From assembly GCF_029945535.1 (NCBI RefSeq), contig NZ_JAQSCU010000010.1:753290-817289 (forward strand): a stretch of DNA of 64,000 nt. Reading direction: 5' to 3'. The DNA comes from Methylotenera sp. (GTDB lineage Bacteria; Pseudomonadota; Gammaproteobacteria; Burkholderiales; Methylophilaceae). Both the position numbers and the translations under genes were made by a program. This document shows positions 1-9,617 of the stretch, in pieces (positions within the stretch are counted from its first letter, which is position 1; each line of letters begins with the position of its first letter). The notes beneath the pieces are model-generated. The model saw only the letters and a program-made list of their open reading frames with translations. It had not been told where the DNA came from and made no database searches.

Positions 1-67
1 GAATAAGCTGCTGCCATCTGAATGTTAAAGCAGTTTTTATCTTAGTAGCGATTAAGTAGGAGGCCGT

Positions 68-985
68 ATGTTTGGATATTCGATGGCAGATATAGGCAAT
101 ATCATGGTAATGCAGGGATTTTCTGGCCTGAGTATGTTTACGGTATTGCTGCTGATGGCACTTGGCCTAGCCATTATTTTTGGGCAAATGGGTGTAATCA
201 ATATGGCACACGGTGAGTTTATGACCATCGGAGCTTACACCACAGTCATGCTTTCTAAAGTCGCAACGACGTATGGTTTCGTTAATTATTACTTTGTTTT
301 TGCCATTATTTTGGCATTTATTCTGGCCTTTGCGCTGGGATATTTCATTGAATTTATTATGATTCGGCATCTCTACAAGCGCCCACTAGACACGCTATTA
401 GCGACATGGGGTTTGAGTCTAGTCATGCAGCAATCATTTCGTTCGACCTTTGGCGCAAAAGAAGTCAGTGCTGAATTACCTGAATGGATGTTGGGTTCAT
501 TTAAGCCTACACCTGATATTGACATACCGATTAACGGAGTTTTTGTAATGGTGCTTGCACTGTTTGTGACTGCTGGCGTTTACCTGTTTATGTACCGTTC
601 TCGCTGGGGCCTTAGAGTCCGTGCAACGGTTCAAAACCGTGTAATGGCTGGCGCAGTGGGTATCAATACGCAAAAAGTAGATCGCGTGACGTTTGCCTTA
701 GGTTGCGGAATCGCTGGTGTTGCAGGTGCTGCATTTACCACGATTGCCTCTACCGGACCAACAACAGGTACGCTTTATATTGTAGATAGCTTCATGGTGG
801 TGGTGTTTGGTGGCGCAGCTAGCTTGATGGGTACGATTGCCTCAGCATTTGGTATCGCGCAAGCACAATCTATATTGCAATTTTTTATGACCAGCTCTAT
901 GGGTAAGGTCTCTACCTTATTAGTGATTGTTGGCATATTAATGATGAAACCAGAAGGCTTGTTTGCTTCTAAGCTTCGTAAGTAA
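68..985 (+). CDS. urtB: Urea ABC transporter permease UrtB
   Basis: Inner-membrane permease of a LivH/UrtB-type high-affinity urea importer. The 305-residue product is almost entirely hydrophobic, with about eight predicted membrane spans and the family stretch GVINMAHGEFMTIGAY near residues 40-55. A good ribosome site (TAGGAGG, 57-63) sits 4-5 bases before the ATG. It is followed after 18 bp by urtC and then by both ATPase genes and the urease operon, which argues for urea rather than branched-chain amino acids as substrate. The periplasmic binding protein urtA is not in the window and would be expected immediately upstream. Confidence 0.93.
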   Translation: MFGYSMADIGNIMVMQGFSGLSMFTVLLLMALGLAIIFGQMGVINMAHGEFMTIGAYTTVMLSKVATTYGFVNYYFVFAIILAFILAFALGYFIEFIMIRHLYKRPLDTLLATWGLSLVMQQSFRSTFGAKEVSAELPEWMLGSFKPTPDIDIPINGVFVMVLALFVTAGVYLFMYRSRWGLRVRATVQNRVMAGAVGINTQKVDRVTFALGCGIAGVAGAAFTTIASTGPTTGTLYIVDSFMVVVFGGAASLMGTIASAFGIAQAQSILQFFMTSSMGKVSTLLVIVGILMMKPEGLFASKLRK

Positions 986-1003
986 ACAGACAGGAGAATC
1001 CAC

Positions 1004-2194
1004 ATGAACGCATCCTTAAGTAAATTAGTTGGTGGCAAAGAAGGGCTGGTTGGCTTAGCTGTACTTGCCGCAATTATCTTTGTAGTGTTGCCGCTAGGCG
1101 TAGATATCTTTAGGTTAAATTTGGTTGGCAAATACCTCACTTACGCTTTTGTAGCAGTGAGCTTGGTATTGCTATGGGGTAATGGCGGTATTTTAAGCTT
1201 AGGGCAAGGCATATTTTTTGGTTTAGGCGGGTATGGCATGGCGATGTTTATGAAGCTTGAGGCATCAGACCCTATTACTACCAAAATACAAACAACCCCT
1301 GGTATTCCTGACTTTATGGATTGGAATCAAATCACATCTCTCCCTTGGTTCTGGGAGCCGTTCAAGAGCTTGCCATTAACGATACTGATCATACTGACAA
1401 TCCCCGCTTTATTTGCTTATTTAATCGGATTTGCGATGTTTAAACGTCGTGTAGGCGGTGTTTACTTCGCGATTATCACGCAAGCTATTGCCCTTATATT
1501 AAGTATTTTGATTGTAGGTCAACAAGGTTTTACTGGTGGTGTGAATGGCATTACTGATCTTAAAACTGTTTGGGGATGGGATACACGTAACGATAGCGCG
1601 AAATACATTTTGTATTACCTCAATGGCTTTCTGTTGTTTGGTGCAATCTTGCTTTCAAAATATGTGTTGAACAGTAAATTCGGTATGTTGTTATTAGCTA
1701 TGCGTGATAAAGAAGAGCGTGTACGTTTCTCTGGTTACGACGTATCAAACTTTAAAATATTCATTTTCTGTCTAGCCGCGATGATTTCAGCAGTTGGTGG
1801 AGCCATGTTTACCCTACAAGTTGGCTTTATGTCGCCATCTTTTGTAGGTATTGTGCCGTCCATTGAAATGGTTATTTTCTGTGCGGTGGGTGGTCGGGCA
1901 TCTTTAATTGGTGCGGTTTACGGTACGTTATTTGTGAATTTTGGTAAAACATTCTTTTCAGAAAGTTACCCAGAGCTATGGCTTTTCATCATGGGTGGAT
2001 TGTTTATCGCTGTAGTGATGTTTTTTCCTGACGGTTTAGCTGGAGTTTGGGCTAAATATAGCCATAAACTTAACTTCTTTAAAAAAAAGTCTAGGTTGAC
2101 TACTGCAGCAGTCACCGATTCAACAAAAATTGATGCCGGTAAAAAAACAGTGAAAGAGATTGATGTGACTAACATTAAGGGAGCGAAAGCATGA
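1004..2194 (+). CDS. urtC: Urea ABC transporter permease UrtC
   Basis: Second permease (LivM/UrtC family, 396 aa) that pairs with UrtB to form the membrane channel. It has multiple hydrophobic spans and the family motif LLWGNGGILSLGQGIFFGLG around residues 50-70. The C-terminal 40 residues are lysine-rich and hydrophilic, which is unremarkable for this family. An AGGAGA ribosome site (991-996) precedes the ATG. Its stop overlaps the urtD start (ATGA-type overlap at 2191-2194), so the two are translationally coupled. Confidence 0.93.
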   Translation: MNASLSKLVGGKEGLVGLAVLAAIIFVVLPLGVDIFRLNLVGKYLTYAFVAVSLVLLWGNGGILSLGQGIFFGLGGYGMAMFMKLEASDPITTKIQTTPGIPDFMDWNQITSLPWFWEPFKSLPLTILIILTIPALFAYLIGFAMFKRRVGGVYFAIITQAIALILSILIVGQQGFTGGVNGITDLKTVWGWDTRNDSAKYILYYLNGFLLFGAILLSKYVLNSKFGMLLLAMRDKEERVRFSGYDVSNFKIFIFCLAAMISAVGGAMFTLQVGFMSPSFVGIVPSIEMVIFCAVGGRASLIGAVYGTLFVNFGKTFFSESYPELWLFIMGGLFIAVVMFFPDGLAGVWAKYSHKLNFFKKKSRLTTAAVTDSTKIDAGKKTVKEIDVTNIKGAKA

Positions 2195-2934
2195 GTAATA
2201 CAGACTTTGTGTTAGCCATTGAAGATTTAACGGTATCGTTTGATGGCTTTAAGGCGGTCGATAATCTGACAATGTACATAGATAAAAATGAGCTTCGTGT
2301 CGTGATTGGGCCAAATGGTGCAGGCAAAACGACGGTATTAGATTTAATCTGTGGTAAAACTAAATCGACTAACGGCTCTATCAAATTTATGAATAAAGAG
2401 CTAACTAAGCTTTCAGAGCATGAAATTGTTCGCGAAGGGGTTGGGCGTAAATTTCAAACACCGTCAATTTATGAAAACCTTTCGGTGTATCAAAATTTAG
2501 AGGTGTCCTATCCTAAAGGTCGTAGCGTTTGGGGTAGCTTATTCTTTAAACGTACGGCAGAGGTGAAAGAGCAAGTATTTAAAATTGCAGAAGAAATCAT
2601 GCTCACTAATTTTTTAGATATGGAGGCTGCCTTATTGAGCCATGGTCAAAAGCAATGGTTAGAGATAGGTATGCTGTTGATGCAGGATCCTCAGTTGTTA
2701 ATGTTAGATGAGCCTGTCGCTGGAATGAGTGCTAAAGAGCGTGATCAAACGGCTGAGTTGCTTAATAAAATCAGCAATAACCGTTCAGTATTGGTGATTG
2801 AGCATGACATGGAGTTCGTAAAGAAAATCGCTCATAAAGTCACTGTGCTGCATCAAGGAAAGATCTTGGCTGAAGGTCCTATGGACCAAGTACAAGAAGA
2901 TGAAAAAGTGATTGAAGTTTATCTTGGACATTAA
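2191..2934 (+). CDS. urtD: Urea ABC transporter ATP-binding protein UrtD
   Basis: Cytoplasmic ATPase of the urea importer, 247 aa, the LivG-like half of the pair. Walker A is GPNGAGKTT (about residues 40-48). The signature is LSHGQKQWLEIG, a variant with SHGQ typical of LivG/UrtD, and Walker B is LLMLDEPVAGMS, followed by the switch His in VIEHDMEFV. It overlaps urtC by 4 bp. A 51-bp gap separates it from urtE. Confidence 0.94.
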   Translation: MSNTDFVLAIEDLTVSFDGFKAVDNLTMYIDKNELRVVIGPNGAGKTTVLDLICGKTKSTNGSIKFMNKELTKLSEHEIVREGVGRKFQTPSIYENLSVYQNLEVSYPKGRSVWGSLFFKRTAEVKEQVFKIAEEIMLTNFLDMEAALLSHGQKQWLEIGMLLMQDPQLLMLDEPVAGMSAKERDQTAELLNKISNNRSVLVIEHDMEFVKKIAHKVTVLHQGKILAEGPMDQVQEDEKVIEVYLGH

Positions 2935-2985
2935 GTCCAGTTTATTAATACAAGCCAGTAATCCAGCCCATTAAGGAAACTTGAT

Positions 2986-3675
2986 ATGTTTGAAATTGAA
3001 AATCTGCAAGTAAGCTATGGTCAAAGCCAAGTGATACATGGACTTAACTTTACCGCTAATAAAAATGAAACGCTTGCTATTATGGGTCGTAACGGCATGG
3101 GTAAAACTACGCTGTTTAAATCACTGATGGGTATTTTGCCAAGCAAAACAACAAAAGCTGTTGTCGACGGTGTTAGCTTAGAAGGGAATGATAGCTACCA
3201 GCGAGTTGCCAAAGGTTTAGCTTATGTACCACAGGGACGTATGATTTTCCCTAATATGACAGTGCAAGAAAACATTGAAACAGGGTTAGAAAAGTCTAAA
3301 ACGCGTGAGATTCCAGAAGATATTTATGCGCTCTTTCCTGTGTTATACGACATGCGTAAACGCAAGGGCGGTAATCTATCTGGGGGACAGCAGCAGCAAC
3401 TCGCGATTGCTCGGGCGCTGGTGACTAATCCTAAAGTATTGTTGCTAGATGAACCAACTGAAGGAATCCAGCCGTCTATCATTAAAGACATCGCTAAAGT
3501 CTTGAACGAGATTCGTAAAATGCGAGAAATTACCATTATCGTTTCCGAGCAAGTATTGAGCTTTACCATGGAAATTGCAGATCGCATTATTGTGATAGAC
3601 AAAGGTAAGTTCATTCATGAAGATACTCGCGATAATGTAGATGCTGCTAAAATTAAAGGTTATTTGTCAGTTTAA
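2986..3675 (+). CDS. urtE: Urea ABC transporter ATP-binding protein UrtE
   Basis: Second ATPase of the urea importer (LivF/UrtE family, 229 aa, full length). Walker A is GRNGMGKTT, the signature NLSGGQQQQLAIARAL and Walker B VLLLDEPTEGI. The start is supported by an AAGGAAACTTG leader. It closes the transporter set, and ureD begins only about 37 bp beyond its stop, so the transporter and urease genes may be one transcription unit. Confidence 0.94.
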   Translation: MFEIENLQVSYGQSQVIHGLNFTANKNETLAIMGRNGMGKTTLFKSLMGILPSKTTKAVVDGVSLEGNDSYQRVAKGLAYVPQGRMIFPNMTVQENIETGLEKSKTREIPEDIYALFPVLYDMRKRKGGNLSGGQQQQLAIARALVTNPKVLLLDEPTEGIQPSIIKDIAKVLNEIRKMREITIIVSEQVLSFTMEIADRIIVIDKGKFIHEDTRDNVDAAKIKGYLSV

Positions 3676-3712
3676 AATATTTTATGCAAAAAATTTATGG
3701 CATCATGGAGTG

Positions 3713-4603
3713 ATGGATGACGCAACAATATTACAAAGCACTAGCCCATTAGCTCAAGAGCAGCCTGCACTCAAGTGCTGGGAAGCAAGCTTAAGTTTAG
3801 ATTTTTCTAAACGACATGATCGCAGTTATTTAGCTAAAAACTTGCACGTAGGCCCACTGGTTTTGCAAAAATCTTTGCACCCAGAAGGTGATGCGGTGTG
3901 TCATGGTGTGGTGGTGCACCCGCCAGGTGGCGTAGCTGGCGGAGACTCACTCACACTTAATGTGAGTCTTAATCAGGGCGCATATGCTTTACTCACTACG
4001 CCTGGCGCAGGTAAATGGTATAAAGCCAATGGGCAACAAGCTTGCCAGTATTTGAAGTTCAATCTAGGAAAAAACACCTGTTTTGAATGGTTACCACAAG
4101 AGAATATTTTGTTTGATGGTGCTCAAGTTAAGTTTAACTCTGAGGTTAGTTTAGATGCTGAAGCTAAGTATGCTGGTTGGGAAGTATTGTGTTTTGGTCG
4201 CCAGGCACAAAAAGAAGTATGGCAAACGGGTCACTTGCATCAAAATTTGAGTATTCGTAGAAATGGTAAATTGATTTGGAATGAGCTTAGCTTTTTGGAG
4301 CCAGAACAAAAAGTCATGCAGTCGATAGTGGGTTTACACGGTAATGCAGTGTCAGCAAGTTTTGTGATTGCGGCAGGTAAAGTTCCAGATGGAGTGTTAG
4401 CGGCATGTAGAGAAATACAGCCTAAATTAGCCTTAGATATGCAGGCCAGATATGGTGTGACTACGATGCCAGAAATTTTTTCTGCAAGATATATCGGTCA
4501 GTCAGCACAATGTGCAAGGCAATATTTTGAGTCGTTATGGCAGATTTTACGCCCTTGGTATGCAGGTCTAGAAGCGACAAGACCGCGAATTTGGAACACC
4601 TAA
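3713..4603 (+). CDS. ureD: Urease accessory protein UreD
   Basis: Scaffold chaperone needed for nickel loading of the urease apoenzyme, where it acts with UreF and UreG. About 296 aa from this start. The N-terminal segment LSLDFSKRHDRSYLAKN and the block VVHPPGGVAGGDSLTLNV are characteristic of UreD. The open frame extends upstream to 3641, but those 24 residues overlap urtE and look non-genuine, so the ATG at 3713 (MDDATILQ) was chosen. The GGAG at 3707-3710 is unusually close to it. First gene of the order ureDABCEFG. Confidence 0.92.
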   Translation: MDDATILQSTSPLAQEQPALKCWEASLSLDFSKRHDRSYLAKNLHVGPLVLQKSLHPEGDAVCHGVVVHPPGGVAGGDSLTLNVSLNQGAYALLTTPGAGKWYKANGQQACQYLKFNLGKNTCFEWLPQENILFDGAQVKFNSEVSLDAEAKYAGWEVLCFGRQAQKEVWQTGHLHQNLSIRRNGKLIWNELSFLEPEQKVMQSIVGLHGNAVSASFVIAAGKVPDGVLAACREIQPKLALDMQARYGVTTMPEIFSARYIGQSAQCARQYFESLWQILRPWYAGLEATRPRIWNT

Positions 4604-4685
4604 ATTTTTTTAAAAAGTAACTTGTGCCCTCACAATAATAGACTAATGCCGATTAAAAAGAGAGTTTTTGCATGGAATTGAATGT

Positions 4686-4988
4686 ATGGAATTAACCCCT
4701 AGAGAGAAAGATAAACTTCTCATCTTTACTGCTGGCTTACTTGCAGAACGTCGCAAGGCGCGAGGCTTAAAGCTTAATTATCCAGAATCGATTGCCCTTA
4801 TTTCAGCCGCCATTATGGAAGGTGCGCGCGACGGCAGAACCGTCGCAGAGTTGATGAGCTACGGCACAACTTTGCTGACACGTGATGATGTGATGGAAGG
4901 AATTGCTGAGATGATTCCGGACATTCAGATCGAGGCAACTTTTCCAGATGGCACTAAGCTTGTCACCGTTCACCATCCAATTCCGTAA
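4686..4988 (+). CDS. ureA: Urease gamma subunit UreA
   Basis: Smallest structural subunit of urease, 100 aa from the canonical start [14 protein letters not shown], the usual length for the gamma subunit. Conserved [11 protein letters not shown] and DGRTVAELM stretches are present. An in-frame TTG at 4668 would add six residues and lies closer to the AAAAAGAGAG sequence (4655-4664) than the ATG does, so the true start is not fully settled. Short repeats of ATGGAATT surround the start. Confidence 0.95.
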   Translation: MELTPREKDKLLIFTAGLLAERRKARGLKLNYPESIALISAAIMEGARDGRTVAELMSYGTTLLTRDDVMEGIAEMIPDIQIEATFPDGTKLVTVHHPIP

Positions 4989-4999
4989 AGGCTGCTCAA

Positions 5000-5308
5000 A
5001 TGATTCCAGGTGAAATGAAAATCGCTAACGGTGACATCACAATAAATGCTGGCAGAGCCACTGTGACAATTGACGTATCTAATATGGGTGACCGACCAAT
5101 ACAAATCGGTTCGCATTATCACTTTTTTGAAACTAACGAAGCTTTGAGTTTTGATAGACAAGCGGCTTATGGTTTTAGGTTAAATATTGCATCAGGTACG
5201 GCTGTCCGTTTTGAGTCGGGTCAAACGCGTACGGTAGTGTTAGTGGCGCTGGCTGGCGAAAGAAAAGTATATGGCTTCGCAGGTAAAGTGATGGGGTCAC
5301 TCAAATGA
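5000..5308 (+). CDS. ureB: Urease beta subunit UreB
   Basis: Beta subunit of urease, 102 aa, full length. It opens with [13 protein letters not shown] and contains [23 protein letters not shown] and [22 protein letters not shown] (shown in parts), both diagnostic. It lies 11 bp after ureA and 10 bp before ureC, and assembles with UreA and UreC into the (abc)3 enzyme. Confidence 0.96.
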   Translation: MIPGEMKIANGDITINAGRATVTIDVSNMGDRPIQIGSHYHFFETNEALSFDRQAAYGFRLNIASGTAVRFESGQTRTVVLVALAGERKVYGFAGKVMGSLK

Positions 5309-5318
5309 GCGTAAAACC

Positions 5319-7022
5319 ATGAGTATAAACATAGACAAGCGTGCCTATGCCGAGATGTTTGGTCCGACTGTGGGCGATAAAGTGCGCCTAGCCGATACCG
5401 AACTCTGGATAGAAGTAGAGAAAGATTACACGCTCTATGGCGAAGAAGTTAAATTCGGCGGTGGTAAAGTCATTCGTGATGGTATGGGTCAAGGTCAGTT
5501 GTGTGCTAAAGACGTTGCTGATACGGTCATTACTAACGCATTGATTATTGACTACTGGGGTATTGTTAAAGCCGACATCGGCATTAAAAATGGACGAATC
5601 TCTGCCATTGGTAAAGCGGGTAACCCTGATATTCAGTCAGCTGTGACGATTCCTATGGGCGCAGGCACAGAGATTATTGCGGGCGAAGGCATGATAGTGA
5701 CTGCAGGCGGGGTGGATACACATATTCACTTTATCTGTCCGCAACAAATCGAAGAAGCTTTGATGTCTGGCGTGACAACCATGTTGGGCGGTGGCACAGG
5801 CCCAGCCACTGGGACTTTTGCAACCACTTGTACACCAGGCCCTTGGCATATTCACCGTATGTTGCAATCGGCAGATGCATTTCCGATGAACTTGGGCTTT
5901 TTAGGTAAAGGTAATGTGAGCTTGCCAGAGCCGTTGCGTGAACAAGTTGAAGCTGGTGCCATTGGATTAAAGCTGCATGAAGACTGGGGTACTACACCTG
6001 CTGCGATTGATAACTGCTTGAATGTGGCGGAGGAAATGGACATTCAAGTGGCGATTCACTCGGATACTTTGAATGAATCTGGCTTTGTAGAAACGACGAT
6101 TGCAGCCTTTAAAGACCGCACCATACATACCTTTCATACCGAAGGCGCGGGCGGCGGTCATGCACCAGACATTATTAAAGCGGCTGGTTACGCTAATGTG
6201 CTGCCGTCATCCACTAACCCTACGCGTCCATTTACGGTCAACACTATCGATGAGCACTTGGATATGCTCATGGTCTGCCATCATCTAGACCCAGCCATTG
6301 CAGAAGACATTGCTTTTGCCGAAAGTCGTATTCGTCGCGAGACTATTGCCGCAGAAGATATTTTGCATGATTTAGGCGCATTTTCTATGATGTCATCTGA
6401 CTCGCAAGCCATGGGGCGCGTGGGGGAGGTGATTATTCGTACTTGGCAAACTGCACATAAAATGAAAATACAGCGTGGCGCCCTAGCTGAAGATTCAGCT
6501 AGCAATGATAATTTTCGTGTGAAACGCTATATTGCCAAATATACGATTAATCCTGCGCTCACGCATGGTATTGCCGATACCGTAGGCTCAATAGAAGTTG
6601 GAAAGTTAGCAGATTTGGTTCTGTGGCGACCAGCGTTTTTTGGGGTGAAACCTTCCACTATTCTAAAAGGTGGAATGATAGCTGCTGCTGCGATGGGTGA
6701 CCCGAATGCATCTATTCCTACGCCACAACCAGTGCATTATCGCCATATGTTCGGCGCCTATGGTGGAGGGCTTAAAACCTCCGTCACTTTTGTATCGCAA
6801 GCGGCTTTGCACAATCCGGCTTTGGCTGCGCTTAATTTAAATAAGACGCTAGTACCGGTCCGAGGCACGCGCACTGTCAGAAAAGTAGACATGATACATA
6901 ACGGCTATATGCCAAAAATTGATGTAGACCCTGAAACCTATATTGTTCGAGCTGATGGTATTTTACTTGCTTGTGAACCAGCAAGTATCTTGCCTATGGC
7001 ACAGCGCTATTTCTTATTCTAG
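5319..7022 (+). CDS. ureC: Urease alpha subunit UreC (catalytic)
   Basis: Catalytic subunit hydrolysing urea to ammonia and carbamate, 567 aa, full length. Nickel-site residues are visible: HIHFICPQQ for the first metal pair, the carbamylated Lys218 in [32 protein letters not shown], and the mobile-flap Cys320 in MVCHHLDP. No active-site substitution was seen. A tandem repeat covers the stop codon (see 7014-7063). Confidence 0.97.
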   Translation: MSINIDKRAYAEMFGPTVGDKVRLADTELWIEVEKDYTLYGEEVKFGGGKVIRDGMGQGQLCAKDVADTVITNALIIDYWGIVKADIGIKNGRISAIGKAGNPDIQSAVTIPMGAGTEIIAGEGMIVTAGGVDTHIHFICPQQIEEALMSGVTTMLGGGTGPATGTFATTCTPGPWHIHRMLQSADAFPMNLGFLGKGNVSLPEPLREQVEAGAIGLKLHEDWGTTPAAIDNCLNVAEEMDIQVAIHSDTLNESGFVETTIAAFKDRTIHTFHTEGAGGGHAPDIIKAAGYANVLPSSTNPTRPFTVNTIDEHLDMLMVCHHLDPAIAEDIAFAESRIRRETIAAEDILHDLGAFSMMSSDSQAMGRVGEVIIRTWQTAHKMKIQRGALAEDSASNDNFRVKRYIAKYTINPALTHGIADTVGSIEVGKLADLVLWRPAFFGVKPSTILKGGMIAAAAMGDPNASIPTPQPVHYRHMFGAYGGGLKTSVTFVSQAALHNPALAALNLNKTLVPVRGTRTVRKVDMIHNGYMPKIDVDPETYIVRADGILLACEPASILPMAQRYFLF

Positions 7023-7063
7023 GTCTATTCTGGTTTTATTCTAGGTCTATTTCTGGGTTTATT
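7014..7063 (+). repeat. 22-bp tandem repeat across the ureC stop
   Basis: The unit TTATTCTAGGTCTATTCTGG (plus TT) at 7014-7035 is repeated imperfectly at 7036-7057, with the start of a third copy at 7058-7063. The first copy supplies the ureC stop TAG, and the repeats fill the short ureC-ureE gap. This looks like a recent local slippage duplication. Confidence 0.75.
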
Positions 7064-7065
7064 TG

Positions 7066-7563
7066 ATGATTAATATTAACAAACGTCTTGCTCATTTTCA
7101 GCAAAGCAAAGTCGATGATCAATTGGTGCTACCTTTTGATTTACGCCAAAGAAGTCGCTTACGTGTGACTTTATCATCAGGTCGTGAAGCCGCATTATTG
7201 CTTGATCGTGGAACTATCATGCGTGGCGGTGATTTACTTGAAACCGAAGATGGCTATGTTGTAGAAATTGTTGCTGCACCACAAGCCGTTACCGATGTCA
7301 CCGCCAAAACGCCGCAAGCCTTAATGTGCGCCGCTTATCATTTAGGCAATCGGCATGTACCCTTGCAAGTGGGTGACGGCTGGCTGCGATTGGAGCAAGA
7401 TCACGTGTTAAATGAAATGTTAGTGGGTTTGGGCATGATCACTACAGATCAAACTGCTCCATTTGAGCCTGAAGCTGGCGCCTACGGTGGCGGTCACAGA
7501 CATGGTGGGGATGATGACAATTATCAGCGTTTGCCCTCTAAACGGTTGAAACCAAATGCTTAA
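7066..7563 (+). CDS. ureE: Urease accessory nickel chaperone UreE
   Basis: Metallochaperone that delivers nickel to the UreDFG complex, 165 aa from the ATG at 7066; the TTG at 7063 was not chosen. The conserved ALMCAAYHLGNRHVPLQ block contains the dimer-interface metal-binding His. The C-terminus has a short acidic/His tail (GGGHRHGGDDD), poorer in His than in species that store nickel on UreE. It overlaps ureF by 8 bp. Confidence 0.93.
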   Translation: MININKRLAHFQQSKVDDQLVLPFDLRQRSRLRVTLSSGREAALLLDRGTIMRGGDLLETEDGYVVEIVAAPQAVTDVTAKTPQALMCAAYHLGNRHVPLQVGDGWLRLEQDHVLNEMLVGLGMITTDQTAPFEPEAGAYGGGHRHGGDDDNYQRLPSKRLKPNA

Positions 7564-8269
7564 GCAACCGAATATCGCGACTCATATTGCACCCAATATT
7601 GCGTTAAGCCGTTTGCTGCAACTTGCCAGCCCCATGCTGCCAGTCGGAGCTTACAGCTATTCACAAGGCTTAGAATGGGCCATTGAGTGTGGTGATGTAA
7701 CCCATCAAGCAAGCGCTAAAACTTGGATAGCCGATGTGCTAGATATCTATCAACAGCGTTATGAACTGCCAATTTTATATCGCATATATCAAGCTTGGCA
7801 GGCTGATGATATGGCTGCCATTAGTGACTGGGATGCAAAATTTCAAGCTGGCCGTGATACCGCTGAAGCGCTAGCAGAGAGCCGTCAAATGGGCTATTCA
7901 CTGCGTCGCTTATTAAATGATGTTGGGTCGTTACCATTAGAGTTTCTAGAAAAAATCAATGCGCTCGAAACCCCAGCTTTTCCTACAATATATGCAGGCA
8001 TTGCCTATCATTGGCATATTTCTGCACAAGATTTGTTACATGCCTACGCTTGGTCTTGGGTGGAAAATCAAGTCAGTGCAGCCATGAAAGCTGTGCCGCT
8101 TGGGCAGGTGGCTGGCCAAAGAATCCTGCTGGAAGTAGGGGAGTCTCTACCAGAATGTGTCGCACAAGCGATGTGCTTAGAAGATTTTGCAATTAGTAAC
8201 TTTGTTCCCGGCCTCAGCGTTGCTGGGTGTCGCCATGAAACCCAATATAGTCGATTATTCAGATCATGA
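7556..8269 (+). CDS. ureF: Urease accessory protein UreF
   Basis: Regulator of UreG GTPase in urease maturation, 237 aa. Diagnostic stretch [20 protein letters not shown] near residues 20-42 and the C-terminal [20 protein letters not shown] are both present. It starts inside the end of ureE and overlaps ureG by 4 bp (ATGA), consistent with tight coupling in the operon. Confidence 0.94.
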   Translation: MLKQPNIATHIAPNIALSRLLQLASPMLPVGAYSYSQGLEWAIECGDVTHQASAKTWIADVLDIYQQRYELPILYRIYQAWQADDMAAISDWDAKFQAGRDTAEALAESRQMGYSLRRLLNDVGSLPLEFLEKINALETPAFPTIYAGIAYHWHISAQDLLHAYAWSWVENQVSAAMKAVPLGQVAGQRILLEVGESLPECVAQAMCLEDFAISNFVPGLSVAGCRHETQYSRLFRS

Positions 8270-8901
8270 CCCCTACGAAAATAAAACCCAATACTCAATC
8301 AGAACCCTTACGTGTAGGCATAGGTGGGCCAGTAGGCTCTGGCAAAACGGCTTTAACATTGGCACTGTGTCAGCGTTTACGTGATGTTTATAACATTGCC
8401 GTGGTCACTAACGATATTTACACCAAAGAAGATGCCGAGTTTCTAACACGTAATGAAGCGCTCACGCCAGATCGCATTATTGGCGTAGAAACTGGTGGTT
8501 GCCCACATACCGCGATTCGCGAAGATGCTTCTATGAACCTAGAGGCGGTATCGCAATTGTGCGAACGTTTTGAGGCGCTAGATATTGTGTTTATTGAAAG
8601 TGGTGGTGATAATCTTGCGGCAACATTTAGCCCAGAACTTTCAGACTTAACTATTTATGTGATTGATGTTGCCGCGGGTGAAAAAATTCCACGCAAAGGT
8701 GGCCCGGGCATTACTAAGTCTGACTTACTTATTATCAATAAAATTGATTTAGCGCCTATGGTTGGCGCTTCTTTAGAAGTGATGGACAGAGATGCAAAGC
8801 GTATGAGAGGTGAGCGCCCGTTTATTTTTACTAACTTAAAAATTGGGCAAGGTTTAGAAGAAATCGTTAAATTTATTGAAAAGCAAGGCTTAATGCTTTA
8901 G
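8266..8901 (+). CDS. ureG: Urease accessory GTPase UreG
   Basis: GTPase that drives nickel insertion, 211 aa. P-loop [10 protein letters not shown] near residues 22-31, the metal-binding Cys-x-His in [15 protein letters not shown], the switch [19 protein letters not shown] and the guanine-specificity NKIDL are all present. First codons overlap ureF. Confidence 0.96.
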   Translation: MTPTKIKPNTQSEPLRVGIGGPVGSGKTALTLALCQRLRDVYNIAVVTNDIYTKEDAEFLTRNEALTPDRIIGVETGGCPHTAIREDASMNLEAVSQLCERFEALDIVFIESGGDNLAATFSPELSDLTIYVIDVAAGEKIPRKGGPGITKSDLLIINKIDLAPMVGASLEVMDRDAKRMRGERPFIFTNLKIGQGLEEIVKFIEKQGLML

Positions 8902-8911
8902 GAGTAATGAT

Positions 8912-9493
8912 ATGAAAAAACAAATCACAATAGCGGCTTTATTTTCACTGTTTTCTGGAATCGCTAGCGCGCACCCTGGGCATGGTTTAGCAGGACATGG
9001 TTTAGACAGTGCATATGCAGGCTTTATGCACCCATTCACAGGTTGGGATCATTTACTGGTGATGCTGGCAATTGGTGTATGGGCCGCTAAGTTGGGTGGC
9101 AAAGCACGCTGGCAGCTGCCACTGACGTTTGTCGCCATCATGGCGACGGGTGCTGTATTGGGTTTATCAGGTTTAAATTTCGCCTTCGCAGAAACCGCGA
9201 TTGCCGCCAGTGTCATGGCGATGGGCGTACTTTTGATGATGAGCTTGCCAATAAACAAGATGATGCAATTGAGTATTACAGCTCTATTTGCCTTATTTCA
9301 TGGGTTGGCGCATGGTATAGAGCTTCAATCACAATCAAGTTTAGCTGCGTTAGGTGGAATGTTAGTCGCAACGGCTATGCTACATAGCCTAGGCCTTTTG
9401 ATGGCATCTCAGCGCGTTAAGATGGCTCATGTGCTTAACAACTCTTTTGCTTGGTTATTGCTGTTGGTAGGTGGCTACTTATTATTAGGTTAG
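8912..9493 (+). CDS. ureJ: HupE/UreJ family nickel permease
   Basis: Small membrane protein (193 aa) of the HupE/UreJ family, thought to carry nickel. It has a signal-like N-terminus ending near SAHPGHG, the family motif HPFTGWDHLLVM, a second His motif ALFHGLAHG, and about six membrane spans. It is the last gene of the urease cluster, 10 bp after ureG, with a GGAG ribosome site. The nickel role is inferred from family and context. Confidence 0.88.
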   Translation: MKKQITIAALFSLFSGIASAHPGHGLAGHGLDSAYAGFMHPFTGWDHLLVMLAIGVWAAKLGGKARWQLPLTFVAIMATGAVLGLSGLNFAFAETAIAASVMAMGVLLMMSLPINKMMQLSITALFALFHGLAHGIELQSQSSLAALGGMLVATAMLHSLGLLMASQRVKMAHVLNNSFAWLLLLVGGYLLLG

Positions 9494-9523
9494 TCGGGTA
9501 TTTATCTGCCTTAGGTTCTAAGC

Positions 9524-9553
9524 ATCTAGGTTTTAAATATCTAGGTTTTAAAT
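9524..9553 (+). repeat. Perfect 15-bp tandem repeat
   Basis: ATCTAGGTTTTAAAT occurs twice head-to-tail, with a weaker related copy just upstream (TTAGGTTCTAAGC). It lies between ureJ and the transporter-kinase gene. An imperfect inverted repeat, GTATGTTTGTTG / CAACAATATAC, follows at 9578-9604, just before that gene's start, and could be an operator. Confidence 0.6.
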
Positions 9554-9617
9554 ATATGAGGGAGATATCATCCCAAGGTATGTTTGTTGCTTACAACAAT
9601 ATACTTTATGAATATTG

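Noticed and set aside
3641-3712. N-terminal extension of UreD
   Set aside because: These 24 codons overlap the end of urtE in another frame and do not resemble UreD, which begins properly at MDDATILQ.
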